DNA of 64,000 bases. Source: Arthrobacter sp. Y81 (GTDB lineage Bacteria > Actinomycetota > Actinomycetes > Actinomycetales > Micrococcaceae). The stretch lies in the NCBI RefSeq assembly GCF_002929335.1, contig NZ_PJIL01000001.1:310001-374000 (forward strand). Reading direction: 5' to 3'. Shown one piece after another: positions 1-8,466 of the stretch. The notes under the pieces were generated by a model that worked only from the letters and a program-made list of their open reading frames with translations, searched no databases and had not been told where the DNA came from. Within the stretch, counting starts at the first letter, position 1. The number at the start of each line of letters is the position of its first letter. The translations under genes were made by a program, and so were the position numbers.

Positions 1-1482
1 ACCGCCCTCAACCCTGTGTACACGGTCGGGGCGCAGATCGTTGAGACGGTGCGGCTCCACAATGAAGTCTCACCGGACCAGGCCAGGGAACGTGCCCTGC
101 GGATGCTGGAACTGGTGGAACTGCCGGACCCGGAAAAGGCGTTCAAGTCCTACCCCCACCAGCTCTCGGGCGGCCAGCGGCAACGGGCCATGATCGCGCA
201 GTCGCTGTCCTGTGACCCCAAACTGCTGATTGCCGATGAGCCCACCACGGCCCTGGACGTCACCGTCCAGGCCGAGATCCTGGATCTCATCCGCAACCTG
301 CGGAACAAGCTGGACAGCGCCATTGTGCTCATCACCCATGACATGGGCGTGGTGGCGGACCTGGCAGACCGGATCGCCGTCATGCGGCGGGGGCTGATTG
401 TTGAAACGGGAACCGCCGAGCAGGTCTTCCGCAACCCCCGGCATGAATACACCCAGGCACTGCTGGCGGCAGTGCCGCACCTCGGCCAGGGCGGTGCGGA
501 CCAGGGCGCCGAGGTGGACGTCACCGCCGCGCTGGCTGCCGCCGCGCACGCTGAACTGGAGTCAGTGGACCACGACGACCTGGTCCGCCGCGAGCGCGAG
601 AACGCTGCGGCGCTGGCTGCCGCGGCCGCGGAACGGCCCCAGGGCGAACCGGTCCTGGAACTCACGGATGTAGCCATCGAATACCCCAAGCAGGGCCGCG
701 TACCGGCCTTCAGGGCCGTGGAGGGTGCAAACCTCGTGATCTACCCCGGCCAAGTTGTGGGTCTCGTGGGCGAATCAGGCTCGGGCAAGACCACCATCGG
801 CAGGGCCGCTGTGGGGCTGCTTCCCGTCGCAGCCGGCACCATGCGGGTGGTGGGCCAGGACATTTCCGCTGCCAAAAAGAACGGGAAGCAGCTGCACCAG
901 GTCCGGCGCCACATCGGCATGGTGTTCCAGGACCCGTCGTCGTCGTTGAATCCCCGCCTTCCGATCGGCGAGAGCATCGGCGAACCCATGTTCCTTGCCG
1001 GGGAGGCCAAGGGAAGCGGGCTGCAGAAACGGATCGAGGCCCTGCTTGACCAGGTTGAGCTCCCGAGGAGTTACCGGAACCGCTACCCGCATGAGTTGTC
1101 CGGCGGGCAGAAGCAGCGCGTGGGCATCGCGCGGGCACTGTCGCTCAAACCGAAGCTGATGGTGGCGGACGAACCGACGTCGGCACTTGACGTGTCCGTG
1201 CAGGCAAAAGTGCTTGAACTGTTCCAGAACCTCCAGAAGGACCTCGGCTTTGCCTGCCTGTTCGTGACGCACGACCTGGCAGTGGTCGACGTGCTGGCCG
1301 ACCGGATTTGCGTGATGCAGCGGGGCAGGATCGTGGAGCAGGGCTCCCGGGACCAGATCCTGCGCAACCCGCAGGAGCCCTACACGCAGCGCCTCCTTGC
1401 TGCGGTGCCCCTGCCGGATCCCGAAAAACAGCGTGAGCGCAGGGAGTTGCGGGCACAGTTGCTGGCGAGTGGAGTGGAGTAG
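1..1482 (+). CDS. Peptide ABC transporter, fused double ATP-binding protein (5' end outside window)
   Basis: Energises import of di- or oligopeptides at the cytoplasmic face of the membrane. The frame is open from base 1, so the start and the first Walker A lie upstream; 493 residues are visible. The first half has the ABC signature LSGGQRQR and Walker B region LLIADEPTTALD. After an alanine-rich linker, the second half has Walker A GESGSGKTT, signature LSGGQKQR and Walker [13 protein letters not shown]. Each half ends in the peptide-transporter C-terminal extension (RNP..PYTQ.LLAAVP). It is a DppD-DppF fusion, the last gene of a transporter whose other subunits lie to the left. A near-identical architecture recurs at 5407-7137, so two paralogous systems stand in tandem. 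The substrate is unknown. Confidence 0.93.
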   Translation, partial: TALNPVYTVGAQIVETVRLHNEVSPDQARERALRMLELVELPDPEKAFKSYPHQLSGGQRQRAMIAQSLSCDPKLLIADEPTTALDVTVQAEILDLIRNLRNKLDSAIVLITHDMGVVADLADRIAVMRRGLIVETGTAEQVFRNPRHEYTQALLAAVPHLGQGGADQGAEVDVTAALAAAAHAELESVDHDDLVRRERENAAALAAAAAERPQGEPVLELTDVAIEYPKQGRVPAFRAVEGANLVIYPGQVVGLVGESGSGKTTIGRAAVGLLPVAAGTMRVVGQDISAAKKNGKQLHQVRRHIGMVFQDPSSSLNPRLPIGESIGEPMFLAGEAKGSGLQKRIEALLDQVELPRSYRNRYPHELSGGQKQRVGIARALSLKPKLMVADEPTSALDVSVQAKVLELFQNLQKDLGFACLFVTHDLAVVDVLADRICVMQRGRIVEQGSRDQILRNPQEPYTQRLLAAVPLPDPEKQRERRELRAQLLASGVE

Positions 1483-1562
1483 CGTCCGTCACATCACGGG
1501 TAGCATACCAGTGAGTAACATGTGACTTGAAATACACCTGAGTTGACGCGAATGGTCAAATT

Positions 1563-1575
1563 GTGACCCGGTCAC
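1563..1575. promoter_or_regulatory. Palindrome GTGACC-C-GGTCAC upstream of the peptide-binding protein gene
   Basis: A perfect 6+1+6 palindrome in the 239-base gap before the binding-protein gene. Further GTGAC or GTCAC motifs lie nearby, around 1488, 1520 and 1661. It could be an operator for the transporter operon. The spacing (TGTGA-N5-TCAC) does not fit the CRP/GlxR site, which has N6. No regulator is identified. Confidence 0.3.
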
Positions 1576-1721
1576 GGTTTGGCAACAGAGTTCCATTATC
1601 TGGACATGTTGGGGTTAGGCTACTCACTTATGTATGCCACGTCACAGGACACCTCTGTGCCTGGGCCTGCAGGGAAAACACGATTTTCCCTACTCAACTC
1701 CCACAACTCATAGGAGGCGGA

Positions 1722-3407
1722 ATGCGTTTTTCGCGCACTTCCAAAGCACTGGGCATGGTTGCCATCGCAGCCCTAGCCCTGACCGGATGCGGCGCCGGAG
1801 GCGGCGCCACTGACGGTGGCAGCCAGGCTGCCGGCGACCCCAACAAGGTCATCACCGCGTACAGCAATGAACCGCAGCACCCCCTGATGCCCGCCGACAC
1901 CAGCGAAGTCTACGGTGGCCGCGTGGTTGAGCTCCTGTTCGAGGGCCTGCGCAGCTACGACCCCAGCGGCAAGTCGGTCAACGCGCTGGCCGAGTCCATC
2001 GAATCCGCGGACGGCCAGAACTACACCATCAAGGTGAAGTCAGGCGGCAAGTTCACCAACGGCGAGGCCGTAACGGCCAAGAGCTTCGTTGATGCCTGGA
2101 ATTTCGCCGCGCTGAGCACCAACGCCCAGAACAACAGCAGCTTCTTCGAATCCATCGAGGGCTACGACGCCGTCAGTGCCACCAAGACCGAGAAGGGCGC
2201 GGACGGCAAGGACATCGACGTCCCGGCCCCCACCGCGCAGACTCTCTCGGGCCTGGTTCTCAAGGACGATTCCACCATCACGGTCAAGCTGGCACAGCCC
2301 GAGGCTGACTGGCCGCTGCGCCTGGGCTACTCGGCTTTCATGCCGCTGCCCGCGGACGCCATCAAGGACCCGAAGAAGTTCGGCGAGAACCCGATCGGCA
2401 ACGGTCCGTACAAGATGGCCAAGGAAGGCGCCTGGCAGCACGACAGCCAGATCGAACTGGTCAAGAACGCCGACTACCAGGGTCCGCGTGCTGCCAAGAA
2501 CGGCGGCGTGACCTTCAAGTTCTACACCGATCCGGCCCCGGCCTACACCGACATCCAGGCCAACAACCTCGACGTCACGGACGTTCTGCCGACCGATGCC
2601 CTCAAGACCTACACCACGGACTTCCCTGAGAACCACCTCAACAAGCCGTATGCAGGTAACGCCACCCTGAACATCCCGGGCTACCTGCCCGAGTTCCAGG
2701 GCGAAGCGGGCAAGCTCCGCCGCCAGGCCCTCTCCATGGCCATCAACCGCGACGAGATCACCAAGGTCATCTTCTCCGGAACCCGCATCCCGGCGAAGGA
2801 CTTCACGTCCCCGGCCGTTGACGGCTACAACGACAATGTTGCCGGCTCAGATGTCCTCAAGTTTGACGCCGCCAAGGCCAAGGACCTCTGGACCCAGGCT
2901 GACGCGATCAGCCCCTGGCCGGCTGACAAGACCCTGCAGCTTGCCTACAACACCGACGGCGGCAACAAGGAATGGATCGACGCCGTTGCCAACAACTTCA
3001 AGAACAACCTGGGCATCAAGGCTGAAGGCCAGCCCTTCGCCAAGTTCGCCGAGATCCTGAAGCTGCGGACCGCCACGGACCTGCCGGGCCTGACCCGAGC
3101 GGGGTGGCAGGCAGACTACCCGTCGCTGTTCAACTTCCTGGGCCCCGTCCTGAAGACTGGGGCCAGCGCCAACTACGAGGCCTACACGAACCCTGAGTTC
3201 GACAAGCTGCTCACCGAAGGCCTGGCCGCGAAGTCCACGGATGACGCCAACAAGAAGTTCACCCAGGCCCAGGAGATTCTCTTCCAGGATCTCCCCAACC
3301 TGCCCTTGTGGTATCAGGCACGCCAGGCCGTCTGGAGCCAGAACGTCAGCAACGTTGACTCCGGCTGGAACGGTGTCCTGCAGTACTGGGCCATCACCGC
3401 CAAGTAG
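1722..3407 (+). CDS. Peptide ABC transporter substrate-binding lipoprotein (SBP_bac_5 family)
   Basis: Extracellular lipid-anchored receptor that captures peptides for the permease encoded just downstream. The ATG at 1722 is chosen because TAGGAGG lies at 1711-1717 and translation then starts with a classic lipoprotein signal: basic MRFSRTSK, a hydrophobic core, and lipobox LTGC with the lipidated Cys near residue 23. The frame stays open to 1563, but that extension has no ribosome site and would bury the signal. The 561-residue length and the C-terminal LPLWYQARQAVW motif fit the DppA/OppA family. First gene of an operon running to 7137, separated from the permease by a hairpin. Ligand is not predictable. 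Confidence 0.93.
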   Translation: MRFSRTSKALGMVAIAALALTGCGAGGGATDGGSQAAGDPNKVITAYSNEPQHPLMPADTSEVYGGRVVELLFEGLRSYDPSGKSVNALAESIESADGQNYTIKVKSGGKFTNGEAVTAKSFVDAWNFAALSTNAQNNSSFFESIEGYDAVSATKTEKGADGKDIDVPAPTAQTLSGLVLKDDSTITVKLAQPEADWPLRLGYSAFMPLPADAIKDPKKFGENPIGNGPYKMAKEGAWQHDSQIELVKNADYQGPRAAKNGGVTFKFYTDPAPAYTDIQANNLDVTDVLPTDALKTYTTDFPENHLNKPYAGNATLNIPGYLPEFQGEAGKLRRQALSMAINRDEITKVIFSGTRIPAKDFTSPAVDGYNDNVAGSDVLKFDAAKAKDLWTQADAISPWPADKTLQLAYNTDGGNKEWIDAVANNFKNNLGIKAEGQPFAKFAEILKLRTATDLPGLTRAGWQADYPSLFNFLGPVLKTGASANYEAYTNPEFDKLLTEGLAAKSTDDANKKFTQAQEILFQDLPNLPLWYQARQAVWSQNVSNVDSGWNGVLQYWAITAK

Positions 3408-3438
3408 TCCTCGGAACAAATCCACGTCAAAAAGCTAG

Positions 3439-3467
3439 TGGGGGTTCGGCCATAAGCCGGGCCCCCA
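3439..3467 (+). promoter_or_regulatory. Intercistronic hairpin between binding-protein and permease genes
   Basis: Left arm 3439-3450 and right arm 3456-3467 pair over 12 positions with two G-U type pairs around a 5-base loop. No T-run follows, so it more likely stabilises the upstream mRNA or attenuates than terminates fully. This would give more binding protein than permease. Confidence 0.5.
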
Positions 3468-3540
3468 TAGCCTTGGAACCGGCACGAAAGCTGTCCTACA
3501 TGAACCCCCTTAGCCCCACAAACGCTCAGGAGACGTTGCT

Positions 3541-4470
3541 GTGATCCAGTACATTCTCCGGCGCCTATTGCAGATTATTCCGGTCTTCATCGGAACCACG
3601 CTGCTCGTCTACTTCATGGTCTTCGCCCTTCCCGGGGACCCCATCCGTGCGCTGTTCGGCGACCGTCCCCCCAGCGAAGCCGTCATCGCGCAGCTCCGCC
3701 AGCAGTACAACCTCGACCAGCCGTTCTGGGTGCAGTACGGGCTCTTCCTCAAGAACCTGTTCACCTTCAACCTCGGCGTCGATTTCACCGGCCAGCCCAT
3801 CGCGGCGACCCTGGGCCGGATCTTCCCCGTCACCGTCATGCTGGCCGTCGAAGCCCTCATTATCCAGACTGTCTTCGGCGTGACCTTCGGCCTCATCGCC
3901 GGACTCCGCAAGGGCAAGGTGTTCGATGCGACGGTGCTTATCGCGTCCCTGGTGGTCATCGCCATCCCCACCTTTGTGCTCGGCTTCGTCCTGCAGCTGC
4001 TGGTGGGTGTTCAGCTCGGCTGGGCCAAGCCGACTGTTGGCGCCACCGCGGACTGGGGCAACCTGATCCTTCCTGCCACGGTGCTGGGTCTGGTTTCCTT
4101 CGCCTACGTCCTGCGGCTCACGCGTGCCTCGGTTATCGAAAACATGAACGCCGACTACGTGCGCACCGCCACCGCGAAAGGCTTGTCACGGCCGCGCGTC
4201 GTGGTCACCCACATCCTGCGCAACTCAATGATTCCGGTCATCACCTACCTGGGCGCCAGCCTCGGCGGCCTGATGGGTGGCGCCATTGTCACGGAGAGTA
4301 TCTTCAACGTCCCGGGCGTCGGCCAAAAGCTGTTCCAGGCCGTCATCCGCAGCGAGGGCCCCACCGTGGTCGCGATTGTCAGCGTCCTGGTGCTCGTCTT
4401 CGTCATTGCCAACCTGTTGGTCGATTTGCTGTACGCCTGGCTTGATCCAAGGATCCGTTATGAAAACTAA
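3541..4470 (+). CDS. Peptide ABC transporter permease, DppB type
   Basis: Inner-membrane channel subunit that pairs with the next gene product. The protein has 309 residues, about six membrane segments, and begins with the family-typical IQYILRRLLQIIPVFIG segment. The permease coupling loop (Ala-Lys-Gly-Leu within YVRTATAKGLS, then VVVTHILRN) sits near residue 200 and contacts the ATPase. The start is a GTG at 3541 preceded by CAGGAG. Its last 11 bases overlap the next gene, so the two are probably translationally coupled. Confidence 0.93.
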   Translation: MIQYILRRLLQIIPVFIGTTLLVYFMVFALPGDPIRALFGDRPPSEAVIAQLRQQYNLDQPFWVQYGLFLKNLFTFNLGVDFTGQPIAATLGRIFPVTVMLAVEALIIQTVFGVTFGLIAGLRKGKVFDATVLIASLVVIAIPTFVLGFVLQLLVGVQLGWAKPTVGATADWGNLILPATVLGLVSFAYVLRLTRASVIENMNADYVRTATAKGLSRPRVVVTHILRNSMIPVITYLGASLGGLMGGAIVTESIFNVPGVGQKLFQAVIRSEGPTVVAIVSVLVLVFVIANLLVDLLYAWLDPRIRYEN

Positions 4471-5410
4471 TCGCGAAATCGAGCACTTCGTTGCCCCCGT
4501 GGAGGAGACCCCTCTGCTCGCAACGGACTCGCTCAAAACAGACCAGGCACCGCTGAGCCTCTGGGCAGACGCCTGGCGCAAGCTCCGCCGTCGTCCGCTG
4601 TTCATCATCTCCACGGTGATGATCGCCTTGATCATCATTGTGGCGCTCTTTCCGGGCCTGTTCACCCAGGTGGCGCCCAACGACAACTGCCAGCTGGCGA
4701 ATTCCGACGGCGCTCCGGCATCCGGGCATCCCCTCGGCTTTACCTTCCAAGGCTGTGACGTGTACTCCCGCATCATCCACGGCACCCAGGCATCGCTGAT
4801 GGTGGGCGTCTTCTCGGTGCTGTTCGTCCTCATCATCGGGGTCACCCTAGGCGCTCTCGCCGGGTTCTACGGTGGCTGGATCGACGCTGTCATCGCCCGT
4901 CTCGGCGATATCTTCTTCGCCCTGCCGCTTATTCTGGGCGCACTGGTTGTCTCGCAGCTTCCGTTCATGCGTGAAAACCGGGGCGTGTGGACTGTGGTCA
5001 TGGTCCTGGTGGTCCTGGGCTGGCCGCAGATGGCCCGCATTACGCGTGGAGCCGTGATCGAAGTGCGCAACGCCGACTTCGTGACCGCTGCCCGTTCGCT
5101 GGGCGTCTCACGCATCGACTCCCTCGTCAGGCACGTTCTGCCGAACGCCCTCGCGCCGATCATTGTCCTGGCCACCATGGAGCTCGGCGTCTTCATCGTC
5201 GCGGAAGCCACGCTGTCCTTCATCGGCATCGGGCTTCCCGGCAGCATCATGTCCTGGGGCAACGACATCGCAGCCGCCAAGTCCTCTGTCCGCACCAACC
5301 CGGCGATCCTGCTCTATCCGGCAATAGCGCTGTCCGTCACCGTCCTGAGCTTTATCATGCTCGGCGACGCCCTGCGCGACGCCCTCGATCCGAAGAGCCG
5401 TCAACGATGA
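4460..5410 (+). CDS. Peptide ABC transporter permease, DppC type
   Basis: Second channel subunit, 316 residues. It has the N-terminal cytoplasmic stretch and first membrane segment (RRRPLFIISTVMIALIII) seen in DppC/OppC, an external loop, then five segments. The coupling loop is FVTAARSLGVSR near residue 210. The ATG at 4460 overlaps the end of the preceding permease gene. The open frame extends upstream but only as an out-of-frame shadow of that gene. It overlaps the ATPase gene by ATGA at 5407-5410. Confidence 0.93.
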   Translation: MKTNREIEHFVAPVEETPLLATDSLKTDQAPLSLWADAWRKLRRRPLFIISTVMIALIIIVALFPGLFTQVAPNDNCQLANSDGAPASGHPLGFTFQGCDVYSRIIHGTQASLMVGVFSVLFVLIIGVTLGALAGFYGGWIDAVIARLGDIFFALPLILGALVVSQLPFMRENRGVWTVVMVLVVLGWPQMARITRGAVIEVRNADFVTAARSLGVSRIDSLVRHVLPNALAPIIVLATMELGVFIVAEATLSFIGIGLPGSIMSWGNDIAAAKSSVRTNPAILLYPAIALSVTVLSFIMLGDALRDALDPKSRQR

Positions 5411-7137
5411 ACGAGGCAATCATGACAACGTCCGATGTCAGAATCAGTGAGGCCGGCCTCACGGACAAGCCACTCCTGGAAATCCGCGATCTGGCGATTT
5501 CCTTCAAGACCGGTTCCGGCGAAGTCCAGGCCGTCCGGAACGCCCACCTGACCATCATGCCCGGTGAAACCGTCGCGATTGTGGGTGAGTCGGGCTCCGG
5601 AAAGTCGACGACGGCGCTGGCCGCCATCGGCCTCCTGCCCGGTAACGGCCGGGTCTCCGGCGGGCAGATCCTGCTCGACGGCGAGGACATTTCCCATGCC
5701 TCGGAAAAGCGCATGATCGAGCTGCGCGGAAACACCATCGGCATGGTCCCGCAGGACCCGATGTCCAACCTCAACCCGGTCTGGAAGATCGGCTACCAGG
5801 TCAAGGAAACGCTGCGCGCCAACGGCCGTCCCAGCGGACCGGCCGACGTCGCGAAGGTTCTGTCCCAGGCGGGCCTTCCCGACGCCGAACGCCGGGCAAA
5901 GCAGTACCCGCACGAGTTCTCCGGCGGCATGCGCCAGCGCGCGCTGATCGCCATCGGACTGTCCTGCCAGCCACGGCTGCTCATCGCCGACGAGCCTACG
6001 TCCGCGCTGGATGTCACGGTCCAGCGCCAGATCCTCGACCACCTCGAAACGATGACCTCGGAACTGGGCACGTCAGTGCTCCTCATCACCCACGACCTGG
6101 GCCTCGCAGCAGAACGCGCGGACAAGGTTGTGGTGATGTACCGCGGCAACGTGGTGGAAGCCGGTCCGTCGCTGGAGCTGCTGCAGAACCCGCAGCACCC
6201 GTACACGCAGCGCCTCGTCGCCTCGGCACCGTCACTGGCATCACGGCGCATCCAGGTGGCCAAGGAGCTCGGTGTCGAATCGGACGAGCTGCTCGCTCCG
6301 GGCGAGCCGGTCGTCGTAGAGCCGACCATGACTGAAGACGTGCTGCAGATCCAGAACCTCCGCAAGGTGTTCAAGCTGCGCTCCGGCTTCGGCAAGTCGA
6401 CCGACTTCACCGCCGTCGACGACGTTTCCTTCAGCGTCAAGCGCGGCACCACGACCGCGATCGTGGGGGAGTCGGGTTCCGGCAAGTCCACCGTGGCCCA
6501 GATGGTGCTGAACCTGCAGAAGCCCACCTCCGGCAAGATCGTGTTCGACGGAGTAGACACCTCCACGCTGAACAACAAGGAGATCTTCGCCTTCCGCCGC
6601 CGCGTGCAGCCGATCTTCCAGGATCCGTACGGCTCCCTGGACCCGATGTACAACATCTTCCGGACCATCGAGGAACCGCTGCGGACCCACAAGATCGGGG
6701 ACAAGGCCAGCCGCGAGAAGAAGGTCCGCGAGCTCCTGGACCAGGTGGCGCTACCGCAGTCCACCATGCAGCGGTACCCGAACGAACTCTCCGGCGGCCA
6801 GCGGCAGCGCGTGGCCATCGCGCGTGCACTGGCACTCGATCCGGAAGTGATCATCTGCGACGAGGCGGTCTCCGCCCTCGACGTGCTGGTCCAGGCACAG
6901 GTGCTGAACCTGCTCGCCGACCTGCAGTCACGGCTGGGCCTGACCTACCTGTTCATTACCCACGACCTCGCCGTGGTCCGCCAGATCGCGGACCACGTGT
7001 GCGTCATGGAAAAGGGCAAGCTGGTTGAGACCGGTTCAACGGATGACGTGTTCGATGATCCGCAGCGGGACTACACGAAGGCACTTCTCCACGCCATTCC
7101 GGGCGCGCGGCTGATGCTGCCGCCCGAAGTCGCCTAA
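5407..7137 (+). CDS. Peptide ABC transporter, fused double ATP-binding protein
   Basis: Powers the peptide importer of this operon. 576 residues with two complete ABC modules. Module 1 has Walker A GESGSGKST near residue 60, signature FSGGMRQR, Walker [13 protein letters not shown]. Module 2 has Walker A GESGSGKST near residue 360, signature LSGGQRQR, Walker B VIICDEAVSALD. The last is unusual: DEAVSALD replaces DEPTSALD. The ATG at 5407 overlaps the permease stop (ATGA). A second ATG at 5422 is an alternative start. Equivalent to DppD and DppF joined, as in the gene at 1-1482. Followed by a strong terminator. Confidence 0.93.
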   Translation: MNEAIMTTSDVRISEAGLTDKPLLEIRDLAISFKTGSGEVQAVRNAHLTIMPGETVAIVGESGSGKSTTALAAIGLLPGNGRVSGGQILLDGEDISHASEKRMIELRGNTIGMVPQDPMSNLNPVWKIGYQVKETLRANGRPSGPADVAKVLSQAGLPDAERRAKQYPHEFSGGMRQRALIAIGLSCQPRLLIADEPTSALDVTVQRQILDHLETMTSELGTSVLLITHDLGLAAERADKVVVMYRGNVVEAGPSLELLQNPQHPYTQRLVASAPSLASRRIQVAKELGVESDELLAPGEPVVVEPTMTEDVLQIQNLRKVFKLRSGFGKSTDFTAVDDVSFSVKRGTTTAIVGESGSGKSTVAQMVLNLQKPTSGKIVFDGVDTSTLNNKEIFAFRRRVQPIFQDPYGSLDPMYNIFRTIEEPLRTHKIGDKASREKKVRELLDQVALPQSTMQRYPNELSGGQRQRVAIARALALDPEVIICDEAVSALDVLVQAQVLNLLADLQSRLGLTYLFITHDLAVVRQIADHVCVMEKGKLVETGSTDDVFDDPQRDYTKALLHAIPGARLMLPPEVA

Positions 7138-7152
7138 GGCAGCCGCATAACT

Positions 7153-7202
7153 AAAGGAGCCGGTGCCCACACCCTGCAGGGGGTGGGCACCGGCTCCTTT
7201 TA
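7153..7202. terminator. Bidirectional intrinsic terminator
   Basis: Perfect inverted repeat, arms from 7153 and up to 7200 (AAAGGAGCCGGTGCCCAC and its complement), followed by T-rich sequence on both strands. It ends the peptide-transport operon and serves the convergent hydrolase gene. Confidence 0.85.
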
Positions 7203-7237
7203 TTACGTGGACAGTCACTAAAGTCGGGAGGCCCTGC

Positions 7238-8191
7238 TCACCCGAGCGGCAACGCCGACGTGGCCAGCTCAGGCGGAGCCTGTAGCCCCAGTTCCTGCAG
7301 CCTCGTGGCCAGGAGGCCACCCAGTGCCTTGTGGCCGACGTTGTTCATGTGCACGCCGTCCGCCAGTTCTTTGGCCAGGTTGTACTTCGTCAGCCAGTCA
7401 CCCACGCTGACAAAGGGAATCGAGTGCTTGGCCGCCACCGTGCCGAGCAGGGCATCCACCTGCGACCGGCGGCCGCCGCCGTAATTGATGCCGCGGGCCA
7501 GGGTGCCGATCATGGCGAATTTAGCCCCAGGATAGCGCTGCTTCAGGGACGAGATCAGGCGTTCGGCGTTGGCCACGATCTGGGCGTCAGTTGCTCCGCG
7601 TGCGGCATCGTTCCCGCCGCCCTGGATGACCACAAGCCCCGGTGAACCATAGGGGAGCTGCCAGTCGCCGCGCTGCAGGGCATCGATGTAGTTGCCGGTC
7701 TTGCCGTTCGAGGCAACAAACCCGGTGCCGCCGCGGCCGCAGAAGAAGACGTTGTAGCCAATGGCGGCCAGTCCCTGGCGGGGCCAGCCGGCTTCCGGTT
7801 CGGACTGGGAATCGCCGATCAGGACGGCGGTCCGCCTGATGTTGGCCACAATGACTTCGTTCCGGCCGTTTGCGGGGTTCTTGTAAACGGACCCGGGCGC
7901 CATGGTGGACGGATCCGGCTCCGTGGCCAGCTGTGCCTTACCGGCTGAGCCGGCGGCAACCGGTTCGCCCGGCGCCGCGGCCACGGGGGCGGCCGCTGAT
8001 TTCCGGGGGGCGGCGGCTGCCTTGGGGGTAACGGCCTCGGCGGACGGCTGCGCTGCCTGGGCGCTTGCGGCGGGACCGGTGGATCCCGTGGCAGCGTCTG
8101 GTGTTTGTGGTGCCTGCCCGCAGCCGGCCATCAGAACGCCGACGGCGATCATAGGTGCGACGAAGCGGGTCAGAGCCGAGGCATTTCGCAT
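7238..8191 (-). CDS. Secreted SGNH/GDSL-type hydrolase lipoprotein
   Basis: Probable extracellular esterase or deacylase; the substrate is unknown. The 317-residue protein starts with a lipoprotein signal and lipobox LMAG-Cys24. A long Ala/Pro/Thr linker (about 25-100) follows, then an SGNH fold: nucleophile Ser128 in GDSQ, oxyanion residues in GGGND (Asn194), and the Asp278-x-x-His281 pair in DGVHMNN. GDSQ replaces the more usual GDSL or GDSI. A GGAG ribosome site lies before the ATG. It is monocistronic and divergent from typA. The linker suggests a domain held away from the membrane in the cell wall. Confidence 0.85.
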   Translation of the reverse strand: MRNASALTRFVAPMIAVGVLMAGCGQAPQTPDAATGSTGPAASAQAAQPSAEAVTPKAAAAPRKSAAAPVAAAPGEPVAAGSAGKAQLATEPDPSTMAPGSVYKNPANGRNEVIVANIRRTAVLIGDSQSEPEAGWPRQGLAAIGYNVFFCGRGGTGFVASNGKTGNYIDALQRGDWQLPYGSPGLVVIQGGGNDAARGATDAQIVANAERLISSLKQRYPGAKFAMIGTLARGINYGGGRRSQVDALLGTVAAKHSIPFVSVGDWLTKYNLAKELADGVHMNNVGHKALGGLLATRLQELGLQAPPELATSALPLG

Positions 8192-8466
8192 CTGTGGTCT
8201 CCGGGCTTTTCTTTGCTGTTATCACCGTAATAATGGGGCATCCCACAAGGAATATCCAGTAACTTTTGGCACGATTCGTCCCATTCCGGTGACGATCCTG
8301 TAACGGGGCCGGAACCAGGCCAGTTTCTGGTTTTTAGGCCAATAAATGACCTAGCGCTTAGACTGGTAGAAGGCGCCCTGTGCCAAAGGGTCTCGTCCGT
8401 CGTGCGTTCCGGTTGGAAATGTCGCGATACCACAGCTGACTTCACCACTGAATCGAGCAATAACGC
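8192..8466. other. Intergenic region between divergent hydrolase and typA
   Basis: 275 bases with no credible gene. It must carry both promoters. A TAGACT hexamer at about 8357 is a candidate -10 for typA, which would give a leader of roughly 100 bases. No recognised riboswitch structure was seen. Confidence 0.4.

Noticed and set aside
1562..1576. CRP/GlxR site before the peptide-binding protein gene
   Set aside because: TGTGA and TCAC are separated by five bases, not six, so only a generic palindrome is reported.
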